Shown here: piece after piece, positions 11,422 to 24,340 of the stretch
How positions within the stretch are numbered: position 1 is the stretch's first letter
Layout: each line of letters begins with the position of its first letter
Source: Ceratobasidium sp. AG-K
Lineage: Eukaryota > Basidiomycota > Agaricomycetes > Cantharellales > Ceratobasidiaceae
Length of the DNA stretch: 64,000 bases
NCBI GenBank assembly: GCA_037039685.1
Contig: JAWNGF010000004.1
Span: 4,960,001-5,024,000, forward strand
Direction: 5' to 3'
The notes under the pieces: generated by a model
Seen by the model: the letters and a program-made list of their open reading frames with translations, nothing else
Database searches by the model: none
Told to the model about the DNA's origin: nothing
Translations under genes and position numbers: made by a program

Positions 11422-13177
11422 TAGGGCCCATAGTGTATTGAGATCGATATGCACATGCAGATTAACTGGAATAACACAGGAGCCCGTCGGCCCCTGAAAA
11501 CGACTGGAGGGTTTCTTGCCTGACAACGGTCGTATCCCTAGGTATGGTCTTCTAAGTATCGTTTCCTTAAATCAACACACGCAAAGTGCTTGAACCAGAT
11601 GGGCGATGCGATGCTAGATATAAATGTAAAACGTTAGTCTTGTATTACGTGATATTCCAGGAGTTTCGTAGGGCGTGCAATGCGGGACGGGCTTTCGCCG
11701 TAGGGTTCCATCATGGGAGATGAAAAGTTAACCAGTCTTGCGGGATGAATCGAGCACACCTGTGCTGTCAAGTGAGGCTAACACCTGGAAAAAGGGAGCC
11801 CCAAAGATCGTACGCATAGGATCATTTACCAAGGTCTTTCAGCTCAAGCCTAATTAAAAAAATGTGACCAACTAAGCCCTGACACCCACCAAAAGACCGG
11901 CTCACAATTTTAAAGGTGCCTCATAATTGTTATTGAACAATGTGTCAGTCGGACACTTTTAAGACCATTTAGGTGTTTGGGGCGCTTTGGGTTGCATTTT
12001 TGCTAAAGTTCGAGCTCAATAAGACCCCGTTTCTCTCCTGATGTAATGGACTAACGCTTTGTGTATCTTATATGCGTAGGAATTCCATACTGTGAAGAAT
12101 AGCACCTTGTAGCTCAGCTAGGTATTTGGCCAACTTCCTATCGTCAGCTGGGCCTTGTTGCTGGTTTGGTGCACCGTGGGTGGGACGAATTATATACACC
12201 TACCCCGATTCATTGTGATGTAACCCCATAGTACCAAAACTGCGGGAATGGGAATGGTATAACAATTGCATTTGCATCCACATAGACCGGATACATAGCG
12301 TTAGTACTCTTGACCACAGATCCTCCGCTCCCGAGTAATATGAATATTTATAGTGCTCAAGCAATCGACCCCACGGTCAACACACAATGAACATCTAGCT
12401 TCTTTAAAACTCCTTCTAAATCCCGTTGATGGAATTGGACGCCTATAGATCTAGTTTGCAAGTCGAGGGTTTCGCCCATCAGTATTCGACATCTCGGTCG
12501 GGATCTGCCAGTAAAACGACTGGTCAATTATAATCCTGCCTCACATGTGGTTGCCTGACTGTAAAACTCCCATGGGAAATATGAGGCGTTGGATGTCCTA
12601 TTATGGTCTAACCATGTCGCTGTGGTGCTGTCGAGACCTCGAGACAAGCCACACATGAATGCTTATACTCGATTAAGCCGGCAGAAGTTAGAGGAGTTTT
12701 GTCAGACTGGTGATAATCCGGCTGCTTTTTCAGACACGCGTGAGATTGATGGGTATATGCATCGGTTTGGTTGTCGCACTGAAGAAGTGCGGGTTTGGGT
12801 TATTATAGCGCTATAACAGTAAGAATAGAAGTGAAAAAACACGAGTACAATACAAAACATGTAGGCACAGACAGTAGAAAGCGATACAAAAAAGCATTGC
12901 CACATCAAGATGGAAGCTACATTGTGCAGACTCATAAGAGGTTATATGATCATAGGCAAGATTGGCGATAAATCTACGACAAGATAAGTGACCAGGTGGA
13001 ACGGTCGTCTAAGGAGAGCTGGCCGGTTCGAAAACCGTCCAGATATCCATTTTTACTAATCCACCCTATATCAAACCCGAAATCATGATAACCAAGATAG
13101 ACGAAGATGCACTAGCAAATCTCCATGGTGCCAATCGAGGGACATAGCTTGATTCCAGCACTTCGATCAAACCAAGT
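11422..13177. other. No recognised gene; small ORF and palindrome near 12.6-12.8 kb
   Basis: A 75-codon plus-strand frame (12589-12816, starting MDVLLWSNHV) ends inside a perfect 14-bp palindrome, TTATAGCGCTATAA (12803-12816), just after a 6-bp stem at 12775-12791. The ORF matches nothing I know. A tRNA B-box-like GGTTCGAA near 13025 lacks the rest of a tRNA. Otherwise I see nothing in this stretch. Confidence 0.2.
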
Positions 13178-15438
13178 TTAAGCCGATAACACCGGCCGAT
13201 CGAGCACGGGACCGGCAGCAGACAGCGGTTCCGGCTGGGATACCCACAGCTCGGCATATTGCTCGCGCAAGAACGGATTTGGACGAGAACTCTTGGGCTT
13301 GGCCGCGTCGCGCTCTCGACGCCAATCATTCTCCTGCTCGATGTGGCCCCTGACCATCGTCGACATGTCAATCGAGATGAACACGTTAAAAATGGGTTTG
13401 CACTTACACGATTCGGCGCCATAGATCACGCACAATGAGTCCCGACCCAACACAAGCATCTACCAAATGGCGAAATTCAGCTTATGTTGCGCGGGTCTAG
13501 ATCAATCTTACTTACTCAACGCACTGCAAATTGCCTAGCGTTATACATGCGCATCAGTAAACGATCTTCCACGTGTGATCACCATCCTACGTTTGGGACA
13601 ATTCCGTTTCTGATCTTGACCCCATTCCGTACCTCTCGTCCATTGTATGCCTCGAATGTAGACTGATAAGCCCCCGTACTAGCCCATAACATCTAGGTGG
13701 AAAAATCGTCAGCTATATAGCGGATGGGAGAGAGTAATGCACACCACTCTACCAGCAGGCTTGACCAATCTCCCCGATCGTTCAAGGAAATAGTCTCGAG
13801 CTTGGTCACTCTGCACGGGTGCCTGTCGGCCGCGAGGCGAGCCTCGCGTAGGCGCTATCTGTGGAGGCGCTGCGGATGGACCCGTCGGCGCTTGACCCGC
13901 TCCGGACAATATAAAAGGGGTGCTTCGCGTTGGATGGGATATCTGGGTCTCGGCAGAGCTGGGCAGAGGTGAAATAGCAACTGCGCTTACACCGCCGCGA
14001 GCGATGCCCTGATAGAGCCCGATGCTGCCACCAGGGACAGAAGCTCGCGGGTCAAACATAACGGGGACGCGATCAGGAGGCACGTTGTTGACAGAAGCGG
14101 CACCGGAAAGGGAAACAGCAAACGCCATGTGAGTGGGGAGTCCATTAATGGGTTGGGTTAATGACGGAAGAGGGGAAATTGGTGGGCTGAACGAGGCAGG
14201 GTCGTATGCGGGAAGCACAACCGTTGGGGTGAAGTGAGGCTTGGGAAACATTCGCCCGATGCAGTATTGAAGTTCAATCATCGATGAGGCAGAGCAACAG
14301 TCAAGCATAACATGTAGATCGCAACCTTTGGGAATGGGTTGGACCAGTCGACCGTGGAGTAAGTCCCTACAAAAGTGTTTGCCATCTGCCATGACGAGGG
14401 ACGAGTCCCCAGGACAACCATGACCTGAGACTACTCAAAGGCGAGTTCTAGCGCTTGCATAGTAGGTAAAGGATTCGACTCACAGAAAAAAACAAGAAGA
14501 TCGCCAGCCCTTGCATCCCCAACTAGCCAATCAATCCAGCTTATCTAAAAGTAGGCAAAGTCAGAAACGGAAAGGGTATTTTTGCAACCCTACAAACCAA
14601 ACCCCCATGAGTTGCTCGCTTAGGTTCTTCCTGACCCTCTTGATCAGTGAGAACGATGACCGCCTCGCTCGGGAATCCACACGCTATAATCATATCAAGT
14701 TGGTACAAATGCCCTGTACAACATGGTAAAGTACCTACTTCTCAACGACGATGCGACACATCGCGCATCATTCACACCATAGCGTAGCCGTCTACTGGGA
14801 TCGTGGTTGGGATCAGTATAGTTGATTCCAACCTATATGTCCAGTCAGACGGGAAGTGCCACGTCACGGGATACACTACTCACGACAACCGCTCTCTTAG
14901 TAGGTTGTTGCGACGCACTAGCAAAGGCAGTAGTTGACCGTGGGGAACGGCTGGCGGCGAGAGCTATAGGAGATACGACAGACGGTCCAGTCGGTGATGC
15001 TAAGGATGCTGATGCTCCACGTAAGGCCTTACGGGTGAGCGCAGGGAACGAGGGGATGCCTTGCAAGACGATCGGTGACTCCTCTAGCGGGGCAGCGCCA
15101 ATTCCGGAGGCTCTCGCGTCCACCTTGGGGTCGTGGGTAGTACCAGATGTATGTGATCCGTCACCGAATACTAGCTGATGGGAATATAATTCATCGGGTT
15201 CGTTATAGTCGGGTGCTTCATGGTAAAGATGATCGCTGTTGGTGGGAGATAAAGAAGACACGGTTTCCTGATCATAGTCACCATTGACAGAAACCAAGGA
15301 TGGGACCTCTAAGGAGGGGGTAGAAACCAAGCCCAATGTCGAGTCGGCATCAGGATCAGGTTCGGATAGAGCAGGCGCGCTCAGCGGTTCGGACTGAGCA
15401 AGTAAAGGAACGTTTGGCGGTGCGTTGCTTCGGCCCAT
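13178..15438 (-). CDS. Caspase-like cysteine peptidase (C14), 608 aa, nine exons
   Basis: Hand splicing gives 609 codons including the stop: exons 15438-14884, 14832-14739, 14683-14598, 14544-14484, 14430-13745, 13692-13591, 13534-13516 (a 19-nt microexon), 13459-13408 and 13349-13178. All introns are GT-AG and phases agree throughout. The N-terminal 185 residues (MGRSNAPP start) are Ser/Pro/acid-rich. The p20-like domain starts VGINYTD (about 186), continues CGFPSEAVIVLTDQ, and carries FSGHG with His269 and LDCCSASSM with Cys311. A linker of about 170 variable residues leads to WASTGAYQSTFEAY, RNGIVPN, AICSAL, LIVRDLW and the tail EQYAELWVSQ. Exon order and phases match the gene at 7342-9580, so both descend from one ancestor. 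Predicted role is as for that copy. Both catalytic residues are in canonical context, so activity is plausible. Confidence 0.9.
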
Positions 15439-15900
15439 ACAGAGTATTTCACGGGTGGGTAAGTCGGGATGAAAAGTAGAAGAGGTGGAAAGAGTGGAAA
15501 GCCGCAAAGAGACTAGCGAACATTGAGCAGTGCGAGCTACATATATAACAGGACCGCGAGTGTGTGTCAAAAATCGGCCGCGGCGCCACAGGAGTATGAG
15601 AAAGAGCGGATCGTCGATTCGCCCAAATAACCTCTGACAATCAACAGACAGAACCGGCACCCCGCCCGCTCAGCTCCGCGCCATGGACGCCTCACAACAT
15701 GTCCTCGATTAGACTGGTTTCAAGAGGTGAGGTCGCACAACTTCGGAGTTTGAGTCTGATCCAGGGTTGGAAGTTGACCAAGCAACACTCAACAGTGGTA
15801 AATATGACTCTCCCTCCTCCCATGCCACTCTCGTTCGGCGCGTACTTGATAGGAGAAGTCTCCACCACCACACCGCCATACTGCATTACAAAGGATCGCA
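15439..15900. other. 5' flank of the 13-15 kb caspase-like gene
   Basis: Nothing recognised. Competing short frames of about 70 codons occur on both strands near 15692-15908, without motifs. The promoter of the gene starting at 15438 should lie here, but I see no clear core element. Confidence 0.3.
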
Positions 15901-18900
15901 CTGCCTAGCTCAATGCATGCGAAACGCCTGTCTGACGCAGAAATATAGACGTGAGACTGTGCACCACTCAGCATGCGCATTGCGCGCAAGAGGGAACATA
16001 GGCGTACCCAACGCGCTACGCACATGCCACAGACTGGGGAACGTACTGAACCCCTGTACGATTATTTTGACACTCTGCGGAGTTTGGTTGTTCCATGTTT
16101 GGTCTTTTAAGCGCATTACACAAGGCTAAATAACGCTATCGGGGAAGACTTACGGAGCAGAGGGGATTAAGATCGTCAGAGGGTATGACCAAACGCTTTT
16201 GCGTAAGTCAGTGGGTATTTGGACGGGTAAATGAATCGGGCGAGGAGTTTGACTTTACTCTCACGTGGATGTGGAGAAGGGTGCACATCCTGGTGCCGTC
16301 GGGTAGATCACAACGAACATTACGGGCCGTTACATAAGCTCGAAATAAGCTTGGTGGCGACGTCATTCCACAAATTTTGGTTCCTGGAGGGGCCCCGAGA
16401 TCCACACCGCGGGCCCTCGGACACCTGGATTTAAGCTTAAGCCCGGACCCACCGGCCCCCGCACGCGGTCAAGCGGCATTCCAGCGAAAGCGCGCAAAGC
16501 CGGATTCCAACAAACCGAGATGCCATGCTGGAAACTAGCTGATTTCAATTGCCAATGGGGCCGAATTTTACCGATAAAAAGACTCCTATGGAGCGCATCG
16601 AACCATCGAGAGCTATCCACTCAGGTAATGTCGGTATCATAACCGTTACGCCAGAGCTTTGACGGAAGCGTGCCCCACAACCGTCCATTATCATTTGTTC
16701 CCGCGAAAGATTACTCTGATTTCGGCACATTCCCGCAGGGTCCAGGGCCTGAATCTTGCGATACAGTCGCCATATAGCTAGTTCTTTAGTTGAACATGAT
16801 AATCCGCAGGGATTGATATACTGTACACAAAGTGGAGAACGCAGTTCGTGTGGCGGCTTGACTCATCTTTGTGTGCTGTGCGGTTTGTATTTGATATACC
16901 TTCCAGCTTGATCCCAGCAGGGCGCCGCTGTAGCCGGAAACCAGTGGGGCCTCAAGAATTGTTCCGGATTACCGCCTGGTATAATTCCTGATACGCGCCT
17001 CCGTTCGGAAATTTGTCAACCTTTGGGGCAGCGGTTCCCCGGGCAAGCGGGACTTACTCTTATGATTAGATTCGACGACAATAACTGGCCGAGCACACAA
17101 CACACTCCACGATAATTGTAAGTATCCGAACTCGGCGAGCAAAAAAAGTCAGAAACACGTACAAACACATACACCCCCAAAAAGCAAGTATACGTCATGC
17201 AGTCCAGGCGGGCAAATTCAACACTTTTGACGCATACCCTCCTCCCGGTTTTGGGAATATACGTGGTTCTAGTATAGATGCAGTAGTAATCAGGATTCCA
17301 ATGCGCCTCCATTTCGGCGAGTCACAGGCGCTATGACGTAAGCACTGTACAGCGTGCATATAATCCGTAAGATCTAAAGGGCTTGATCGTCATCGGGCGC
17401 GAGGCGAAACTGATCTCCATGCGGTCTCTCGACTGATTTGAGGAACGAGTGTTGCGAAATGCATCTGACAGGACCCATAACGAGGTTAATGGAACCAACC
17501 CTCTCAGAAGGATCTGCTTATATGCAGGCAACTGTCTAGCTTGGCTTGTGGAGAGCTGTTGTCCGATGTTTCCATTCTACAGGCGTCGGTGCCTCATCAC
17601 CCAAGGCTTCGCGACGGAAAAAGATGGACCGAGATTGGCACTTGATCGAAGAATACATGGTTGGAATGTAGCCCTTAGCTTTTATTCTCGAAATGGACGA
17701 TCGGTAGGCAGGCGGATACTCCCGTAAGAGCAATGCGAGATGGGTATAGGCGCGGCGACAACGGAAAGATGTGCACGCTCAGTGAAATCATGTAGGTCTG
17801 CGGATTTGGCTGAAATCTGTTCCCTGAGAAGCGAATCCTGTGCGGAAATGTATAGTTATTGTACAAAGTACTGAATCCCGTATTGGAACAGCAAGACTTG
17901 CTTCGTTCGGGCTAGGGTCCTGTCAGTTTAGTACTCCGGTAGGTCGGCTCCGTTGATTTGTCGAAAGACCTTGAACCCCTGTCATTGTACCGCCCGGCAA
18001 GAGAAGTTTTCAGGCACGGTAGCCCTTCATATTCGTGAATTCGCGGACCGCCATGCGTATCGAGTGTGTTACTATGAAATTACAGAGTGAATCGACACAA
18101 CAACGGAGACGATCGTACAGACGAGTTGTGCCTTCAGAAGGAAATGCAAAAATTTGGGGTTCTGAATTCGCAACCCAACCGTCAGCTACTGGAACCAAAT
18201 TTCAATGAGTCGGCGGCGTACGTATGTGTGAATACACGAGTCACTGGAGGGAGAGTTTTGCGAATGCACCCTGTGGACGGTAGGGAAAGTGCATGCCAGT
18301 GGTATCATGTGGGCCACACCCTGAACTGAAAGCATTCCCCCCGCCGTCATTTGAACCACAAGTCCACTGATATGTCGTAGTCAATACCGAAAATAGACAG
18401 GACACAGGATGCTCACAGCAAAAGCACACAGATCTAAAAGCGAGAAATAAGGAAGAAAAGGCATTGAGCTCAATAGACCGAATGGGATCTTAGGGGTATA
18501 CATCACCATTTGCGTGGCCGTTCGGCACCTTGAGTCCCGCATCTGTGGGAGTACTAGATTACCATTGTCGACGAAAGGTTCAAATGGTGGGCGAGGTACT
18601 TGAGCTACTGCGTGAGCAAGGGGCATCTGGGCACGATGCTGAGGTGTCGGGATAGAGGGCGTAGAGGGACTCGACGAGTCTGGATCATGGCATTTATATA
18701 TGTCAATGAGCCGCGGGTAGTCCAAGGGGGTCTTCTGTTGGTGTTACACTAAAAGAAATGGGAATCAAACTTGAGAACACGTGTTGTTACGCAGGTGCGA
18801 CAGTATCGGAAGTCGCTGAGACGCAATGTAAATAGCCTTAACGGGACAGAAGTGAGTCTATTCGGGAAGACGAGCCTTGTTCGCCTTACCTCGGTCTCCC

Positions 18901-20520
18901 GGTAGTACTTGTAATTTCACCCGAACTTGTGGTCAGTCACGCCCGATCGGGGAGGGGTGCGAGGGGTCCCAGGGAAACTGAGCATAGTGGGCGCCGAGTG
19001 GGACATTACGGGGGGTTTGTCCCATGACTCGATTGGCACCTATGCATGGGCGCTCAATAAACTTCTGGGTGGAATATGAGCCTGAGCTTGAGCGAGAAGG
19101 TGTATGTAGGTGCGTCCATGCGGATCGCGATTGGGATAGATGAACTGGAGATTATGTAGTTTGAGGGGAGGGGGTGGCCTCAGTGGTGTACCCACCTTGC
19201 CGTAACAAATGAGGCTCTCCGTTTGGCTTGCGATCGGTGTCGACTCGATATGAGATGCGAGGATGGCTGGATTCGCTTTATTTGGCGCAGTCATCGACGA
19301 TCAGATGAGTTGGACGTCTGTTCTTGTGGAAAGCCGCCGGTTTGTAATTACGCCGTTAATTGGCAATGCATATCGCTCGGTAAGCAAGTTGGTATACCTT
19401 CTTGGTCAATAATGTATTGGATATAGAGGTTACGCAAGTAACTTGGAAGCAAAAGCGCACCGCGGGCTCCTGGGTAAGCCGGTTCGGGTAGCAGCACAAC
19501 ACCTTTTAGTATTTCTTGGAGGGACGTACTAATCGGCGGTTCTAGCCTTTCTTCCTAACAATAGTCTACCCGCGGATAGACTGTTCGCTATTACCCGAAA
19601 CCGCATTGGCTGGTTGCGTGTAATGTACATGTTTTCGAAGAAACAGTGAGCATTATCAGAAGTTTGTTCGTTTATGCGAATAAGTCGCCGTTTCTGGGGG
19701 GGCGAAAACAAATAGAACTAAAATTAGTCGGCATCGTATGTGGAGATTTGTGCGAAGGCGTTGTACGTACCTCGCCTTGGCATGTACGATTCTTTTAGGC
19801 TCAAGCTATACGTTACGCCCTTGAGGCGAGCGCTGGCACTAGGGCAGTGGGGTAGGGTGGCCCCAATACCCAGAGCGTAGATTAAGGAGCTTGTTGGCTT
19901 CGACTCTGAGGATTCGTATACTACCGCACCCCTTCTACTCCCACGAACCCGCCAAGGGGCGGCGAAAGTTTGTTCACATGAGCTTGCGTCACTGTGCCCT
20001 GTTCTCGGTTGCGAATCTGTAGACCTGGCTAAACAATAGGAAATTATATCGCACTTACCATTGGTACTCTGGCATCAGGGGCCTAAATTCAATTGCAACA
20101 TTGACACTGATGACTGCGGTGGGAAAAGAGAAGCTGCCGAAGGGGGGAGTAGGGATGCTGAAACCAGGGGTTTAGTAACTTTGCAGCCCCGGAGCAGGCC
20201 ACGTTGTGCCCCTGTGACCAGACGCTGTTGGGGTTAGATGTTCGGTAGCTGTGAGTGGGTCCTGATGCCCACCTGACCATGAAACCCAGAGTAACCACTG
20301 GTCATCGTGTGTTTATTGCCGATAGCGTCGTTTGCCAGGTCCATGAGTTCTTCGTAATGCAAATAGAACAAGGCGTGTCTAGCCTCGGGGTTGGGGGGTG
20401 ATCAGGTCAAATGATCGACGGCGTCAAAAGAAGACGTGGCGTAGGCGCTGGCGGAGCCATTGCGTAAGAGTCGCCGCATCCTGATGGACCAAAACCGAAG
20501 GCCCAAAAATGGCGAAGCTG
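15900..20520. repeat. Segmental duplication, CpG-rich arm
   Basis: This stretch is colinear with 29.3-34.0 kb. Anchor matches by eye: GACACTCTGCGGAGTTTGGT (16070) with 29428; TGACAGGA...CAGAAGGATC (17466-17510) with 30978-31024; CTGCGGATTTGGCTGAAATC (17798) with 31343; GTCAGCTACTGGAACCAA (18181) with 31729; the GAGCTACTGCGTGAGCAAGG stretch (18602) with about 32301; and about 20086-20140 with 33521-33570. The two copies differ mostly by CG here and TG or CA there. No gene was recognised in it; a minus-strand Pro-rich frame at 18725-18381 has a decayed counterpart at 32496-32221 and may be an exon. Confidence 0.7.
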
Positions 20521-20909
20521 AGCCCCCTGTCATTGTCTTTGTTTTGCGTATACACAAACTGACTTACCCTAAACTAGAGATTTGGTGACGCGGAAACCGG
20601 CTTACAATAAGTGAGCCCCTCGGGTTACGCTATATCCGGCACTGAGCTTTTACTGTTCCTCAATTCAAGTATATAATCGGGCAAACGCACACCACCCATT
20701 TCCAAGGAAGCGAGTTTCTCGGTTCAATACAGACTATATAAATTTATAAACAGTGGTCCAATAGTAGTCTTCCACTAAATCACTGCGGGGCCAAATCTAA
20801 GAAGCAAGGAGGCAGAGGCATGTGTAATTACACCCAGCTCAAATGAAATGGATAACTGGCAAGCTCGGGATCGAGGACACTCAACCCCAGATCATCACGC
20901 CAGTATTGG

Positions 20910-22995
20910 TCAACTCGGGAATATTGGCTGATCCAACACAGAGGTACGTAACGGTTCGTGCTGAGATACCCACAGCTCGGCGAGTTGGACCCGACTTGCA
21001 TGAATCAGTTTGGCTTTCTCCGTGTTGGACTTCTTGGAGTCACGCACATGGCGCCAGACGTTTTCCTCCTCAATGTTGTTACTATCGGTTGCTTTGGCGT
21101 CAGTTTATTCCGTGTCTGCAGGGATGAATGATATACTTACGCTAGCAATTGCCATACGTCCCGTAGAACAAGCTTGCTGGAAGCGAAAGCATCTGCCGAG
21201 CAACAGCTGTCAGTTCGCATTGCTCGGAGTGAGAGGTGTGTAACTCGCCTAGAGCGGTACACAGTGCCTACATTACACCGTTTTTTAGAGCAGCCATATT
21301 ACAGGGTATGGTCGCTTACATTTGCTACGATCCCGTTCTGGATTATAATCCCGTCCCTTACGTCCGGCGCGTTGTATGACTCGAATGCGCTCTGATGTTC
21401 GCCTGTGCCAGCCCAGAAAAACTATATAAGAGTGTCAGAAAAGGCAAAGTCTTTGAGGAAGTAATTCATACCACTCGACCGGCCGGTTTCGCGATCTTCG
21501 CCCCACCAGGTCGTCGATAGAAGGAGTCCTGAACTGGATTGACTTTGAGAGGTACATGCCAACCACAAAACATTTCATTGGGGGTGGCCGGAAATGACAA
21601 TGCCATGGATGGGGGCATAGCGGGATGGACCGTTTGGTATGCGTTCATAGCTGGTGAGGGGTAAACTCTAGCCTGGCTGGTGGTAGTCTGGGTGCTATAA
21701 TAGGGAATGGCAGCGACGTTCTTGGGGCAGGCAGGCAGGTCTGGCCCGGTTGCCAGACGTAATGGTTCAGGTTCCGCGCGGTTGGCTGGGCCTGGAGTAG
21801 AACGGGGGCCGGGAAAGGCCACATGGATGGAAGATTGGGGGATGACTCGTGTTGGCGGAATGAAACCCGGTGGGTTGGGCGCTGCAACGGTGGGGTAGGC
21901 TGCCATCGTGGCCGACGAAACAGTATCATAGTTGGGAGCCATTTGCTTCACCCGGTATTGGAGTTTGATCATCGATGAAGCAAAGCAGGAATCGATCACG
22001 AGCTGTAGTTCGCATCCTTCGGGGACTGGATCTACTAGACTTGTCTCTAATTGGCGGCGAGGGATAATCCGGTTATCCTCCGTGAGGAGGCCCGCACCAT
22101 GTTGCGGATGGTTATTACAGCCATGACCAGAGTCTACCCAAATGCATTGACTAATTAGATGCTGTGATGAATGAAACCACATCCAACTTACAAAAGAAGA
22201 AAAGCGTATCTCCGGCCTTTGCATCACCAACGAGCCAACGAATGTTCTTTATCTACGAGGTTGTTAGAAGGCGGTGTAGAGTATCGTGGAAAAGAATACT
22301 CACCACAGCATCATATGTTGCTTGTCCCCGGGGCTGATCAGTCAGAAGTACAAGATTATCCTGAGAGAACCCGCAACCTATCCTTACATTGGTCAACAAA
22401 AGGAATATCACGTTAGTGAAAGTAGGTGCTTACCTTTCAGAGATTGCGCAACCCGCCTTGCGTCATTGACAGCAAACCTAAGACGCCCCACCCCTGGGGG
22501 TGTCGAGTGGCAATAATTGATCCCAACCTTGGGGGAATCAGACAGAGAAACCATAGCACCCTCTGCTACTGAAGATCAACTTACCACTAACGCTTTTTTG
22601 ACAGGCTGACGGGCACCAACCCCGGTAGTTCTATCTACCGACGTCGAGGCATTGACCGCGACCCGGTCGGCAACGGGGGACGGGGTCACCGGAGCATAGT
22701 CTAGACACGCGTCGTGTTCTGTGCGCACTCTGGTTTCGTAGCTTGAATCCAGTGGGGAGCCAGGGAGGCATGGTCTAGTCGGAAGAAGTGGCGTGTTCAA
22801 AACCAGTGGTCCCAGGATTTTAGCTATGGGGCGATGTCTGGCGTAGTGCTGTACACCCGCCGTATCAGGGACTCGGGTTGTGCCAGTTGTGCGGTTTGGA
22901 TGACAAGCGCTAGACCCCGAGACCCCAGTACGTTCTAGCGAGTACTCGCTGCCCTTTGTGGTTGAAAATGGTGAGGCCGACCCATCTGGGGTCAC
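20910..22995 (-). CDS. Caspase-like cysteine peptidase (C14), N-terminus unresolved
   Basis: From the catalytic domain to the stop, the spliced frame is unbroken: exons (end of N-terminal exon) ..22585, 22527-22434, 22377-22304, 22252-22192, 22133-21472, 21421-21320, 21267-21249 (19 nt), 21192-21141 and 21081-20910. The motifs are VGINYCH, GFSQDNLVLLTDQ, GDTLFFFYSGHG (catalytic His, fully canonical), LVIDSCFASSM (catalytic Cys), a variable linker, FFWAGTGEHQSAFESY, a microexon coding ALCTAL, and the tail VQLAELWVSQ. The microexon is followed by a GC donor (GCGAGT), so that intron is GC-AG. The N-terminal exon is open up to 22995 but no ATG was found in frame, so a further 5' exon near 23.0-23.1 kb is likely. 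Among the copies here this one has the most canonical active site. Confidence 0.85.
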
Positions 22996-23099
22996 ATAAT
23001 CTATTCTCGAGGTGGTGAGATTCTTACAGAATTATGAGGCTCGTAGGGCTTACCGGGCATATTGCCCACAATGCCTCCCTCAACTTCATTTTCCGCAGC

Positions 23100-24340
23100 C
23101 CATAGGTAGGCTTCATTACTATAAATACGCTTAATATGTGCCCGGCACCCTGCGAACGGATAGGCGACTATACTCAGCCGTAAGTGACATCACCAACTGC
23201 TCGTATACCAACAACTTACAGCACAGACACTTGCTGCGGGTGTCCGGAATGGCAAGGCTGGATGCCACCCGCCAGCGGATAGGTCGAACATTGCGATCAG
23301 CCATATAGTAGCAGCACGTAGTTTCACCAGAGGAATCCAGGTACAAGTCAGTCGCGTCGGCGTCCGGGAGTATTCGACCCCGAAGGACAGCGAAGACGCA
23401 ACGCCATTCCAGTCCCCGGTACAATATATCCTTGTGGCGAACACACGTTTTTGCTGGGATCTCGAGTTCGGGGTTATGAAAGTAAGGGTGTCTGCTTTCA
23501 CCAGTTCTGTGTTATTCAACATATACCGGCTAGCCGAGATCACGTACCCTTTTGCATCACGATAGTATTCGTACCAGCCATCCCGGAAAGACCCAATGCG
23601 AATGTACGTGTGCCTACAACAGGTCCATTTTCGGAAGTGAAACGTGACGAACGAACTCCACGTACCGGGCACCATCCATCACCGCCTGTGGAACCCCTCG
23701 GTAATCATTGTGCCGTTTCTGGAGGCCACTGGTATGGTATGCTGTTAGCCGTGTCAAATGAATTATCAAGAAGCAGTGGCTCACACATTCGTGTCATCAT
23801 AGCGGTTGATCCGGCTTTGTAATCCCTCCCAAAGACGAGGATTGTATGCCGAGGGATCAATGGCAGCTGGTCCTTTGGTGGCATCCATCGTGTCGGTTGG
23901 GCCCCAGATCCAGTGTATCAGAGTTGGGAGTAAAGTCAACGTCGAGTGGTCTTTGATAAGTATAACACTTGTTAGGAACGCGAGTCTAGGAGCAGGAGAC
24001 TGGGGCCAGCTTACCTGCTGGCTAGGAATATAAATACGGCACTATGTCCTGTGCCATCAGTCAACCATAGCGGGCGCAATGCAGATAGATATATTGGTCG
24101 AATCTAGATACTCGTTAAAACGCTTGTTTGACGCAACGCTTTTCTTGACGATCGACAGCGGGGCAGGATTTCGTTGAAGCGCTTCGTACAATTGCGTACA
24201 CGTGTGCGGGCTCCGACGCAAATCAGGATCCAGCAACGCAGTACCGATTCCGGTTAAAAATGCCATGGGTGGTCGTGGAGTGAGCTGGGTGTATCGGCCT
24301 GTACTAGCGTGAAGTTCAAAAAGGATTTCAATATACAAAC
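23100..24340 (-). other. Exon cluster of an unidentified family (WW-like aromatic motifs)
   Basis: Coherent minus-strand pieces occur in the order: FLTGIGTALLDPDLRRSP (about 24270-24215), SAYNPRLWEGLQSRINRYDD (about 23860-23800), DGWYEYYRDAKGYVISASRY (about 23590-23530), and a stretch containing CCYYMADRNVRPIRW (about 23320-23260). The second is clearly related to PRRWEGQQSQTYRYDDTNV at 61.2 kb, so a dispersed family exists. The YYY..D..R...W pattern recalls WW-like proteins of Agaricomycetes, but I cannot name the family with certainty. It lies directly upstream, on the same strand, of the caspase-like gene at 20910-22995. Exon limits, start and integrity are not resolved. Confidence 0.3.

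Noticed and set aside
12990..13045. tRNA-like sequence (GGTCGTCTAAGG followed by GGTTCGAA)
   Set aside because: The A-box-like and B-box-like parts are only about 10 nt apart, leaving no room for an anticodon arm, and no acceptor stem can be drawn.
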